Of a stretch of 64,000 nt of DNA, positions 27,976-35,532 are shown piece after piece. The stretch covers positions 1-64,000 of the forward strand of contig JAJZEA010000006.1 of NCBI GenBank assembly GCA_021851335.1. The letters run 5' to 3'. The notes under the pieces are model-generated. The model saw only the letters and a program-made list of their open reading frames with translations, was not told the origin of the DNA and did not search any database. How positions within the stretch are numbered: the stretch's first letter is position 1; each line of letters begins with the position of its first letter. The DNA comes from Acidobacteriota bacterium. GTDB lineage: Bacteria > Acidobacteriota > Terriglobia > Terriglobales > Acidobacteriaceae. The position numbers and the translations under genes were made by a program.

Positions 27976-30216
27976 TTACGGTGCGAAATGGACGGTGACG
28001 GTGCTGCCCGGATTGAGCGGAGTGCCGGCGGCGGGTTGCTGTGTTCGTGCAATGCCTCTGCCATCGAGATGAAGAACCAGACCTGCCTGCGCGGCGCGTT
28101 CGACGGCGGCTCGCAGAGGCAGTCCGACAAAGGAGGGCGTAGCCATGGTGGCGGAAGTATGCGCGATGGCAATGGTGGGAGACGGCGGCGGTGGACCGGC
28201 AGAAGCAGATACCGGTGCGGCAGTGTTGGGAGTGGCCGAGTCTGGCGCAACCGTGGAGGCGGAATCCGGCAGGTGCGAAGCGGCGGAGACGGGCTGACGA
28301 AGCGGATCGTCGTTGGGCAACTCCTGCAATGCCTGGAGCAGGGCTGCGGGGTCTCCGGTCTGTTCGTGCTCGACCTCCACACCACGCTCAGGCAGCGAAG
28401 TGGGGCGCGAAGCGTGAACGGGCTGATCGTGCGGGACGTTCAGATATTCGAGCACCTGCTGAGCAACCTCCGCAAAAACAGGCGCGGCAACGGTTGTGCC
28501 ATAGTAGGCTCCGTGTGGATCGTCAAAGACGATGGCGATGGAGATCACGGGTGTATTGACCGGAGCAAAGCCAACAAAAGAGGCGAAGTGCATCGTTTTG
28601 GAGTAACGGCGAGTGGCGGGATCGATCTTTTGCGCGGTGCCGGTTTTGCCGCCAGCGGAGTAGCCGTTCAACTGGGCCGGGCGTCCAGTACCTTCCAGGA
28701 TTACACCCTGCATCATGCCGCGCATCTGTGCGGCGGCAAGTGTGGAGATGACCCGGTGCGCGCCAGCCGGAAGCGGATCGGGCAAGTCCTCGCCGAAGCG
28801 AATCGGTTGGGCTGTCAAGCCACTCTCCGGATCGCCGGTCTGGCTGGAGTGCGTCTGAAGAACGATATGCGGCGGCAGATAGACGCCTCCATTAGCGATG
28901 GTGGAGACCATGGTGACAAGCTGGACGGGGGTGACGGCAACCTCCTGGCCCATGGCGATGGAACCGATGGAAGACGGCCCCCATTTGGAGACGGGACGAA
29001 GCAGGCCTCGTGTTTCGCCGGGCAACTCGACGCCGGAACGCTGACCGAAACCGAAGGCGCGAATGTACTGGTAGAACGGATTCTGGCCAACTTTGAGCGC
29101 GGTCTTGATGGCAGCCACGTTGCTGGAGTGAGCGAGTGCTTCGCGGACCGGAATCTTGCCATAGTGATCCGATTTGTCGTCATGGATGACGCGCCCGGCG
29201 AGCGTCATCTTGCCACCCTGGCAGTCGATAATCTCATCCGGCGTCGTCACTTTCATATCCATTGCGGCGGAGTAGGTGACAAGCTTGAAGATCGATCCCG
29301 GCTCGTAGACATCGCTGACGGCGTGGTCGCGAAGCAAAGCCGGCGTGGCGTGGCGAAACTGATTGGGATCGAAGGTGGGACGAATGGCGAGGGCAAGAAT
29401 CTGCCCGGTGTGTACGTCCTGAATGACAACGGTTCCGTTGTCCGCATGGGTGCGATCCATGGCGCGATCGAGAGCGCGCTCGGCGATGTACTGGATATTT
29501 TCATCGAGGGTGAGGACGAGGTTTTCCCCGGGTTCGGGGGCTTTGACGGTGGAACCGAGCACGCGACGGCGCGCGTCGAGAGCGGCGTACATGCGTCCGG
29601 GCTGACCGTGGAGACCGGGGTTGTATTTTTGTTCGAGACCGCCCAGGCCGTTGTCATCGACGCCGACGTAGCCAAGCACCTGCGCAGCCATCTGGCTGTC
29701 AGGATAGGAGCGCTGAAATTCTTTCTGAACGTAGATGCCCTTGAGATTCAAGGCCAGAATGCGGGCGGAAAGATTGGCCGGCAGACGACGGGCGATCCAG
29801 GCAAAGCTGCGCGAAGCGTTGAGGCGGGCAAGTATCTGCTTTTCCGAGGTGTAAGTGTCGTCGGGGTCGGTGTGGACGATGGCAGAGAGTTGCCGCGCGA
29901 CGACCTGCTTGTCGGCCAGATCTGAGGGAACAGCGTAGATGGAGTCGCTGAGGACGGTGGTGGCGAGTTCATGGAGATTGCGGTCATAGAGCAGGCCGCG
30001 GCGTGGGGCAACCTCAAAGGTGTGCTGCTGCTGACGCTGGGCACGCTCGTCAAATTCATGATGACGGACGACCTGAAGCGTGAAGAGGCGAAGAAAGATG
30101 AGCGTGACCCAGAGAAGCAGAAAAAGACAGATGAGCCAGTAACGAAAGCGAAGCAGTGGGGCGGCGGCGCTTCGGATGTTGAAACTGCGATTGGCTCGTG
30201 GGTTGGTCTCCGGCAC
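27976..30216 (-). CDS. ftsI: Septal class B penicillin-binding protein with PASTA domain
   Basis: A 746-residue transpeptidase that cross-links septal peptidoglycan with FtsW. A single membrane helix (about residues 26-50) follows a short cytoplasmic tail. A pedestal domain precedes the penicillin-binding domain, whose active-site motifs are Ser308-x-x-Lys311 (GSIFK), SSN at 364-366 and KTGT at 524-527. After about residue 600 comes a Pro/Ser/Ala-rich linker, and then one PASTA domain of about 65 residues at the C-terminus (ATPSFVGLPLRAAVERA ... LNPGSTVTVHF). A PASTA tail is typical of Gram-positive PBPs and SpoVD-like proteins and is absent from E. coli FtsI. It sits 54 bases past ftsL. Confidence 0.94.
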   Translation of the reverse strand: MPETNPRANRSFNIRSAAAPLLRFRYWLICLFLLLWVTLIFLRLFTLQVVRHHEFDERAQRQQQHTFEVAPRRGLLYDRNLHELATTVLSDSIYAVPSDLADKQVVARQLSAIVHTDPDDTYTSEKQILARLNASRSFAWIARRLPANLSARILALNLKGIYVQKEFQRSYPDSQMAAQVLGYVGVDDNGLGGLEQKYNPGLHGQPGRMYAALDARRRVLGSTVKAPEPGENLVLTLDENIQYIAERALDRAMDRTHADNGTVVIQDVHTGQILALAIRPTFDPNQFRHATPALLRDHAVSDVYEPGSIFKLVTYSAAMDMKVTTPDEIIDCQGGKMTLAGRVIHDDKSDHYGKIPVREALAHSSNVAAIKTALKVGQNPFYQYIRAFGFGQRSGVELPGETRGLLRPVSKWGPSSIGSIAMGQEVAVTPVQLVTMVSTIANGGVYLPPHIVLQTHSSQTGDPESGLTAQPIRFGEDLPDPLPAGAHRVISTLAAAQMRGMMQGVILEGTGRPAQLNGYSAGGKTGTAQKIDPATRRYSKTMHFASFVGFAPVNTPVISIAIVFDDPHGAYYGTTVAAPVFAEVAQQVLEYLNVPHDQPVHASRPTSLPERGVEVEHEQTGDPAALLQALQELPNDDPLRQPVSAASHLPDSASTVAPDSATPNTAAPVSASAGPPPPSPTIAIAHTSATMATPSFVGLPLRAAVERAAQAGLVLHLDGRGIARTQQPAAGTPLNPGSTVTVHFAP

Positions 30217-30270
30217 TGCGGCTGCTCCGAGAAATATTCTGCTGTGAGTGAACAGGAGGAATGGCTGCGC

Positions 30271-30783
30271 TCAGCGTCCACCGGAGGCGACCAGCGGCGG
30301 CGGAGCACTTTGCGCCATGACTGGAGCGGATGCCGAAAGGCTGTCGCTGACGCGAACGACCTGATCGGGACGGACAACATCCAGGCCCATCTGGCGAGCG
30401 ATAGCGTCGATGCGCTGAGGCTGAGCAAGCTCGGCCTGGGTGAGTCGAAGCTGGCGATTCTGCTCCTGAAGCTGCTCCAGTTGCTGCTTTTTGGTCTCGA
30501 CGCGATAGCCAAGCTCGATGGAGCTGAAGTGCTGCCAGCCGTAGACCATGACCAGCGTGAAAAAGACGACGCAGGCAGCCGTGAAGAGGCGCATCTCGTG
30601 CAGACGCGCCATATCGGGCGCTTTGACGAGGCGTGAGTTGTCGATGCGGCGAGGGAAAAAGACCTCGATGGTGGGTCCGCGACGGAGTCGCTGCTGGGCA
30701 GCAAAAAGCTGCGCATTGTGTTCTTCAATTTGCCGGGAAGCGCTGCGCCCGGCACCCAAATATTCGGCTACATAGCTGGCCAT
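30271..30783 (-). CDS. ftsL: FtsL-like cell division protein
   Basis: A 170-residue bitopic membrane protein assigned to FtsL by position between rsmH and ftsI and by layout, since FtsL sequences are poorly conserved. A cytoplasmic part of about 65 residues is followed by a membrane helix (FTAACVVFFTLVMVYGW, about 67-83). A leucine/glutamine-rich coiled coil then runs to about 120 (RVETKKQQLEQLQEQNRQLRL), with IARQMGL as the usual end of the FtsL/DivIC domain. The cytoplasmic part is longer than in most FtsL proteins. Its start lies inside the 3' end of rsmH, overlapping by 16 bases. Confidence 0.75.
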   Translation of the reverse strand: MASYVAEYLGAGRSASRQIEEHNAQLFAAQQRLRRGPTIEVFFPRRIDNSRLVKAPDMARLHEMRLFTAACVVFFTLVMVYGWQHFSSIELGYRVETKKQQLEQLQEQNRQLRLTQAELAQPQRIDAIARQMGLDVVRPDQVVRVSDSLSASAPVMAQSAPPPLVASGGR

Positions 30784-31742
30784 CGGATTTGCTCCCGTGT
30801 GGAATGTTTGGTGCTGTTGCGGAGTTGCGGATTGCTGACTTGCGAGGGTTCGATTCGCTGTGCGGCTCGTAACTTTGCGCTGCGTGCGCGGGGATTGACG
30901 GCAATTTCTTCGTCGCTGGCCGTGACGGGCTTACGGGTGAGCACGGACCAGATCTGCTGCGCGGCGCCGTCTCGGAACTCGTCCTTGACAATGCGGTCTT
31001 CCAGCGAGTGAAAGCTGATGGCCACGACTCTTCCCCCTGGCCGGAGAAGCTTCGGAACTGCATGGAGCAGGTCGCGAATCTCATCCAGCTCACGATTGAC
31101 ATAAATACGGAGAGCCTGAAAGGTGCGAGTGGCGGGATGAATGCGCTCGGATTTTATTGTCGGGACGCATCCGGCGACTACCCTGGCCAATTGGCTGGTG
31201 GTAGCGATCGGACGCGCCCGGACAATAGCTCTGGCGATTCTCCACGACCTCCTCTCTTCTCCATATTCGTAAATGAGATTGGCGAGAAGTTTTTCGTCCA
31301 TCTCATTTACCACCTGTTCGGCGGTGAGCGGCTGGCGCGTATCCTGACGCATGTCCAGCGGTCCGTCCGCCTGAAAACTGAAGCCTCGCTGGGGCTGATC
31401 GATCTGCATGCTGCTGACGCCGAAGTCCGCCAGAATGCCGTCGATGGAAAGCGGCGCGAGGTGAGCCGCGATGCGGCTGAATGACTCCCCAATGAAGGTG
31501 ATCTGCGGCATCGATGGACCGAGTTCTGTGGCCAACTCGTCGAGCCGCTGCTGTGCCAGCGCGAGCGCCTGCGGATCACGATCGAAGCCGATCAGATGTC
31601 CCTGTGCGCCGATGCGTCTGGCGATTTCGCGGGCATGACCGGCGAATCCAAGAGTGCAGTCGACGTAAACGCCACCGGGACTGGGAGCGAGATACTCCAA
31701 AACTTGCTGTGTAAGAACCGGCACATGCGACGTTTGCAACAT
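30768..31742 (-). CDS. rsmH: 16S rRNA (cytosine-1402-N4)-methyltransferase
   Basis: A 324-residue SAM-dependent methyltransferase that modifies C1402 in the 16S rRNA P site. Visible are HVPVLTQQVLEYL, YVDCTLGFAGHAREIARRI (SAM motif I), GFDRDPQAL, ILADFGVSSMQIDQPQRGFSFQ, PLDMRMD-type (PLDMRQDTRQPLTA), the LRIYVNRELDEI element and ISFHSLEDRIVKD. The ATG at 31742 follows AGGGGGAG. A long open frame upstream overlaps mraZ and is rejected. It lies 22 bases after mraZ and overlaps ftsL, as usual in dcw clusters. Confidence 0.95.
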   Translation of the reverse strand: MLQTSHVPVLTQQVLEYLAPSPGGVYVDCTLGFAGHAREIARRIGAQGHLIGFDRDPQALALAQQRLDELATELGPSMPQITFIGESFSRIAAHLAPLSIDGILADFGVSSMQIDQPQRGFSFQADGPLDMRQDTRQPLTAEQVVNEMDEKLLANLIYEYGEERRSWRIARAIVRARPIATTSQLARVVAGCVPTIKSERIHPATRTFQALRIYVNRELDEIRDLLHAVPKLLRPGGRVVAISFHSLEDRIVKDEFRDGAAQQIWSVLTRKPVTASDEEIAVNPRARSAKLRAAQRIEPSQVSNPQLRNSTKHSTREQIRWPAM

Positions 31743-31764
31743 GCGCTCCCCCTGGGGGGTCAAA

Positions 31765-32250
31765 TTAACTCCGCCCTGTTTTACCCTGACCGGCCATGAA
31801 ATCCATGGCATCGGCCATGGAGATGACGGGCAGGGAATCTGCCGCCAGAGCTGCCTCGGCCTCGACGCGCCGCTGCATGACCTGGTGGTTTGCAATCTTC
31901 ATGGAACGGCCGGCTCCAAGGACATCAACCTCGCCGACCAGTGCGGCCCGCGCGCGGAGCCGCTGAGGAACAAGCAGGCGATCCTGACTGTCGATCTCGA
32001 CCTGCTGCCCATAAAAGTTGACCTGATCGAGAAAGCGCTGCTTCTCGCGCGATTCGTCAGGGATCAAGGCCCATTCGGCTTCCTTCTTTTCCCACTCGGG
32101 GAGCGGCCAGATTTCACCGATCTGCCCGTCGAACGAGGTGATGAAAAACTCCGCGCCATACTGCTTCTGCTGGATGATTTTCATGAATCCAGCGGGCAGC
32201 TTGAAGCGGCCTTTGTCATCGACTTTTGCCTCGTAGGAACCTCGAAACAT
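31765..32250 (-). CDS. mraZ: Transcriptional regulator MraZ
   Basis: A 161-residue DNA-binding protein with two SpoVT-AbrB-like domains, known in other bacteria to repress its own dcw operon. It begins MFRGSYEAKVDDKGRFKLPAGF (first domain), and the second domain contains DSQDRLLVPQRLRARAAL with the conserved D-x-x-x-R-x-x-x-P arrangement in each repeat. The start at 32250 is fixed by this homology, not by the longer frame to 32289. It is the first gene of the cluster. A run of four boxes that match the MraZ operator pattern lies about 80-120 bases upstream. Confidence 0.93.
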   Translation of the reverse strand: MFRGSYEAKVDDKGRFKLPAGFMKIIQQKQYGAEFFITSFDGQIGEIWPLPEWEKKEAEWALIPDESREKQRFLDQVNFYGQQVEIDSQDRLLVPQRLRARAALVGEVDVLGAGRSMKIANHQVMQRRVEAEAALAADSLPVISMADAMDFMAGQGKTGRS

Positions 32251-32331
32251 GGTTGGCCTCGGTTTTCGGACGTAAGCAGAACGAACCACTAAGCCCTGAA
32301 ACTGAACTTCATCTTACGTGAAGCTAGGAGA

Positions 32332-32371
32332 AATATCCCACTTTTTGCCAAAAAATTCCACTCAATTCCAC
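32332..32371 (-). promoter_or_regulatory. MraZ operator: four GTGG-type boxes at 10-base spacing
   Basis: Read on the minus strand, the 40 bases are four direct units of exactly ten: GTGGAATTGA, GTGGAATTTT, TTGGCAAAAA and GTGGGATATT. MraZ proteins in E. coli and Mycoplasma bind TGGG(N)-type repeats separated by five bases upstream of mraZ, giving the same 10-base period. The third box is the weakest. The region between the boxes and the mraZ start should hold the promoter, but I cannot choose a -10 with confidence. Confidence 0.8.
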
Positions 32372-32509
32372 AAGAGAGACTCTTGCGTATACGGAAGCAC
32401 AACTTCCATTGCAGGAATTTCAGGGCAATTTGAGTAAGTGGAGCGGGATGCGCTGCGGGGATCGCCTACAGGATGTAGCGGCTGAAAGAAAGGCTACATG
32501 CAGTAGTGT

Positions 32510-33016
32510 TTACTGTTTGGATTCTCTTGCGGCGCGGGAATTTCGCCGTTGTTGGCTGGCTCGTCCAATATCAGCGATCAGGTAGAGAAAGACGGCGAAG
32601 TTGGCGGCGAAGACGCTGATGCGAATCCAGGTGACGCGGTGGAGAATCTCCAGGATTTCGAGCGGCAGAAATGAAGCGGTGATGATGGCAGTGAAGTACT
32701 CGGCCCAGAGTTTTTCAAGGAATAGCCCGATGCCCTCGACGAATCCAAGGCCGGCGTAGACGAATACAAAAGCGGTGATACGACGCAGCATGGGATCGTC
32801 GACGGATGCGGCTTTGTCGAGCAGGAAACTGACGAGGCGACCGTCGGTGTCAAAGCGCATCTCGGTGATGAGATTGCCGAGAATATCAGCGATGTCGCGG
32901 TGCATGAGACGAAGGGCGCCGAATCCGACGCTGATCAGCAGCAGCGCCTGAAGAATCTTGTAGGCGGCGATCAGGGTGAGCCATCGGTTCTTCGTATGAG
33001 TGAGCTGAGAGTGCAC
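32510..33016 (-). CDS. DUF2127-like integral membrane protein
   Basis: A 168-residue membrane protein whose role is unknown. It has about four hydrophobic segments: WLTLIAAYKILQALLLISVGFGAL, ITAFVFVYAGLGFVEGIGLFL, YFTAIITASFLPLEILEIL and ISVFAANFAVFLYLIADIG. The pattern of KILQALLLI near the N-terminus, Y-x-x-LGFVEGIGL and LPLEILEI matches the DUF2127 family. The frame is open far upstream, but the GTG at 33016 follows CAGGAG and leaves the divergent fasciclin promoter region free, so I choose it. The C-terminus is basic (RRNSRAARESKQ). Confidence 0.75.
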   Translation of the reverse strand: MHSQLTHTKNRWLTLIAAYKILQALLLISVGFGALRLMHRDIADILGNLITEMRFDTDGRLVSFLLDKAASVDDPMLRRITAFVFVYAGLGFVEGIGLFLEKLWAEYFTAIITASFLPLEILEILHRVTWIRISVFAANFAVFLYLIADIGRASQQRRNSRAARESKQ

Positions 33017-33129
33017 GAACGATGGCTCCTGAGGGAAGAAAAGACGAGTTGAGTCAGGTTGCGCACTGGTGGCAGCCGAGCACAACAGTGAGCAGGCGCG
33101 ATGGGGAATGCCTGATATCAAGTTACTGC

Positions 33130-33206
33130 ACCGGGGCAGGCCGGAGCGAATGATGACCGGGGCAGGCCGACTGCACGGTGAGCAAAATGGGGAAAGTTCC
33201 GGAACT
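33130..33206. promoter_or_regulatory. Direct repeat and palindrome in the DUF2127-fasciclin divergent region
   Basis: Two copies of ACCGGGGCAGGCCG lie at 33130-33143 and 33156-33169, a period of 26 bases. Further right is a perfect 12-base palindrome, AGTTCCGGAACT, at 33195-33206, about 70 bases before the fasciclin start. Both are plausible regulator sites for either divergent gene. No regulator is encoded next to them. Confidence 0.4.
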
Positions 33207-33272
33207 GGCCCATCCAATCGCAAGGCTGGCGCGTTCCTGGAGTGAAGTTCAATTTTCCGGAGGACGATCAAC

Positions 33273-33839
33273 ATGTTTCGCAAGAATGAGATGTTTGCAA
33301 CTACAGTTCTGAGCTTTGCGCTGGCGATTTCGGCAGTGGCAGCCCAGGCACAGAAGAAGGATCCGAATGTGGGCGGAGCGCCGATGTTCCCAACGAAGAA
33401 CATTGTGCAGAACGCAGTGGATTCAAAAGACCACACGACGCTGGTGGCGGCAGTGAAAGCTGCGGGTCTGGTGGATACGTTGGAAAGCGCAGGACCGTTC
33501 ACGGTATTTGCGCCGACGAATGAAGCGTTTGACAAGCTGCCAGCAGGGACGGTGACGACGCTGCTGAAGCCGGAGAACAAGGCGATGCTGGTGAAGATTC
33601 TGACCTATCATGTGGTGGCGGGCCGACTGAGCAGCAAGTCCCTGATGAAGGAGATCAAAGCCGGTCACGGCAAGGCGATGCTGAAGACAGTTTCCGGCGG
33701 AACATTGACGGCAACGATGGCTGACGGGAAGATTATGCTGACCGATGAAAAGGGCGGCATGGCGACGGTGACCATTCCGAATGTCTACCAGTCGAATGGC
33801 GTGATTCACGTGATCAACGCCGTGCTGCTGCCGCAGTAA
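33273..33839 (+). CDS. Secreted fasciclin (FAS1) domain protein
   Basis: A 188-residue exported protein with a signal peptide (about 1-26, ending AVAAQA) and a single FAS1 domain covering about residues 40-187. The family motifs are visible: the H1 element GPFTVFAPTNEAFDKLP, then ILTYHVVAGRLSS, then the C-terminal NVYQSNGVIHVINAVLLP. FAS1 proteins act in surface adhesion or as envelope and biofilm components, and here the ligand is unknown. The ATG follows GGAGGACGATC, a good ribosome-binding site, and a T-tailed hairpin follows the stop. Confidence 0.92.
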   Translation: MFRKNEMFATTVLSFALAISAVAAQAQKKDPNVGGAPMFPTKNIVQNAVDSKDHTTLVAAVKAAGLVDTLESAGPFTVFAPTNEAFDKLPAGTVTTLLKPENKAMLVKILTYHVVAGRLSSKSLMKEIKAGHGKAMLKTVSGGTLTATMADGKIMLTDEKGGMATVTIPNVYQSNGVIHVINAVLLPQ

Positions 33840-33863
33840 GACCCGTACGGAATCCACACCAAG

Positions 33864-33895
33864 AGCAGGTCTCCGCAAGGGGGCCTGCTTTTTTT
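33864..33895 (+). terminator. Rho-independent terminator of the fasciclin gene
   Basis: The stem AGCAGGTCTCC pairs with GGGGGCCTGCT through two G-T wobbles, closed by a GCAA tetraloop, and is followed by TTTTTTT. It lies 25 bases after the stop codon. Confidence 0.9.
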
Positions 33896-33987
33896 ACGGG
33901 GATGGAAAGCAAGGCTGGTAAAAGCTGGGAGATTGGGGGGATGCAGCAGACAAAAGCGATAGTCTGAAGCACAGGAAGGAAGCAACG

Positions 33988-34581
33988 ATGGCGCGAAGGA
34001 TGGAACCGCGAAGGCTGGAACCGCAACGACTCGAAATGAGCCAGTGGGTTCCGTATCCGGTGGAGATGGTGTTTGCCTTCTTTGCAAACCCTGGTAACCT
34101 GCCGCACCTGATGCCACCGTGGCAGCGAGCAAGGATTGAAAGCTCGCGGATTCAGCCGCCACCGGAGCGACCGTTGCGCTCCGATCCTGCGTTGCGATTT
34201 CAAAGCACGGCGGCTGGAACTGGGTCCGAGATGATGATCAGCTTTCGTCCAGTGGTGGGCGTTCCGCTGCGTTTGAAGTGGCTGGCGGTGATTACGGAGT
34301 TTGTGTGGTTTGAGTACTTTGAAGATGTGCAGGCGCATGGACCTTTTGCGCACTGGAAGCATCGTCACGCGATGAGGCCAGAGACGCAGGATGGGCAGGC
34401 AGGAACGCGCGTGATGGATACGGTGGAGTATGCGCTGCCCCTGGGTGCACTGGGCAGGTGGATGGATGCATGGATGGTGGGTAGGCAGATGCGGGAGACC
34501 TTTGCCTATCGTCAGCGAAGGTTGATGCAGATTTTGCCGGTGGTTCAGGAGCAGTCGCGGAGGCGACACGCGTCGGCGTGA
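33988..34581 (+). CDS. SRPBCC-family (START-like) protein
   Basis: A 197-residue protein with the SRPBCC/polyketide-cyclase-like ligand-binding fold. It starts with a short basic lead, then LEMSQWVPYPVEMVFAFFANPGNLPHLMPPW, the typical first strand and helix of this fold. It continues with EMMISFRPVVGVPLRLKWLAVITEF and ends in GRWMDAWMVGRQMRETFAYRQRRLMQIL, the long C-terminal helix. Similar proteins are annotated as cell-division-inhibitor-like or ligand-binding proteins, but the ligand is unknown. The start ATG at 33988 is preceded by AGGAAGGAAG. It converges on the outer-membrane barrel gene at 34636. Confidence 0.78.
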   Translation: MARRMEPRRLEPQRLEMSQWVPYPVEMVFAFFANPGNLPHLMPPWQRARIESSRIQPPPERPLRSDPALRFQSTAAGTGSEMMISFRPVVGVPLRLKWLAVITEFVWFEYFEDVQAHGPFAHWKHRHAMRPETQDGQAGTRVMDTVEYALPLGALGRWMDAWMVGRQMRETFAYRQRRLMQILPVVQEQSRRRHASA

Positions 34582-34587
34582 AATGCA

Positions 34588-34613
34588 ACAGCCCTCGACG
34601 AGTCGAGGGCTGT
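34588..34613. terminator. Hairpin between convergent genes
   Basis: A perfect inverted repeat, ACAGCCCTCGAC and GTCGAGGGCTGT with a two-base GA centre, sits between the SRPBCC gene and the convergent barrel gene. There is no good T-run on either side, so it is a probable but imperfect bidirectional terminator. Confidence 0.55.
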
Positions 34614-34635
34614 GCCAGTCCGATATCGAATCCAA

Positions 34636-35235
34636 CTAGAAGTGGTAGGCGATGCCAATGGTGGGGTTATAGATGTTGTAGTACTGGTTGGTGGTGAGAG
34701 CCGGATCGCCAAAGTTGGGCACCTTGGAGACAAAGGCGCGATATTCTGCGCGAATGTCAAAGCTGGGGCTGAGTTCATAGGCGAGTCCACCGCCGTACAG
34801 GAAGGCGATGACGGTCTGCGACTTCACATCGAGCGAGGTGGTTTGCAGGTTGCGAACGTTGTAGAAGATCAACGCGGCGCCGCCAGCCTCAACAAACGGA
34901 TTGAAGCGGTGGTAGGTGCGGTTGTAGACATAGGCTACGCTGCCCTCCTGCAACTGCGTGTTGACGACGTAGTTGTAGGACGGAGCGACGTAGTGGATGT
35001 TGTTCTGAACGTACTGGTAGTTGGCCTCGACGGCACCGCGCGGAGTGAGCATGAAGCGGTAGCTGAAGAGCGCGCCGATGCCGCGTTTGGCGCTGACCTT
35101 AACGTCGGTGGTGCTGGTCACATATGGCTCGATGAGTCCCGATGCGCTGATGCTGAAATCCTGCCGGCTCTCCTGGGCGTGGGCCACAACCGTGCCGATG
35201 GTGAGCAGGAGGGCAAAAAGGGCGATTTTCTTCAT
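34636..35235 (-). CDS. Small outer-membrane beta-barrel protein
   Basis: A 199-residue exported protein with a clear signal peptide (MKKIALFALLLTIGTVVAHA/Q). The rest alternates hydrophobic and polar residues as in an eight-stranded barrel. Examples are GIGALFSYRFMLTPRGAVEANYQY, SVAYVYNRTYHRFNPFVEAGGAALIFY, GGGLAYELSPSFDIRAEYRAFV and the terminal NPTIGIAYHF, ending in phenylalanine as barrel proteins do. It resembles the OmpA/OmpW-like porin_OMP_b-brl group. The function is unknown, and adhesion or stability roles are possible. Confidence 0.8.
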   Translation of the reverse strand: MKKIALFALLLTIGTVVAHAQESRQDFSISASGLIEPYVTSTTDVKVSAKRGIGALFSYRFMLTPRGAVEANYQYVQNNIHYVAPSYNYVVNTQLQEGSVAYVYNRTYHRFNPFVEAGGAALIFYNVRNLQTTSLDVKSQTVIAFLYGGGLAYELSPSFDIRAEYRAFVSKVPNFGDPALTTNQYYNIYNPTIGIAYHF

Positions 35236-35532
35236 TCGTTCCTGAACCTCTTGACCGCCTGCCTGAGTATCAGGGGCGAGTCTATGAATGGCGTCAGTGG
35301 ATCACGCCGCTTTCTGAATTGTAAATGGCCCGGATGACTGGTGGACGAGCCAGCCGGGAATCCATTGGAAAAGAATCTCTGCTGCAAGCATATCAACCCG
35401 ACGGGCTGCGATGTTGATGATTTGGACGGTGGAGCGGAGCGAAGGAAAGCGGTGGGCGTGTTTCCGCTATTCTGAAGCACGAACAGGAAAACAAGCGTGA
35501 CAGCGCGCAGATGGGCGACGAGGGAGAGATCG
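35236..35532. other. Divergent intergenic region between barrel protein and aldehyde dehydrogenase genes
   Basis: These 297 bases separate two divergent genes and should carry both promoters. I see no ORF with support, no hairpin with a T-run and no clear operator-like repeat. The only translational signal is GAGGGAGAG before the ATG at 35533. Confidence 0.4.

Noticed and set aside
27988..29925. Plus-strand open frame antisense to ftsI (645 codons)
   Set aside because: No recognisable domain, and ftsI with SxxK, SxN and KTGT motifs occupies the locus.
35497..35532. Longer start for the aldehyde dehydrogenase from 35497
   Set aside because: The ATG at 35533 has the ribosome-binding site GAGGGAGAG at good spacing, and the upstream residues have no family match.
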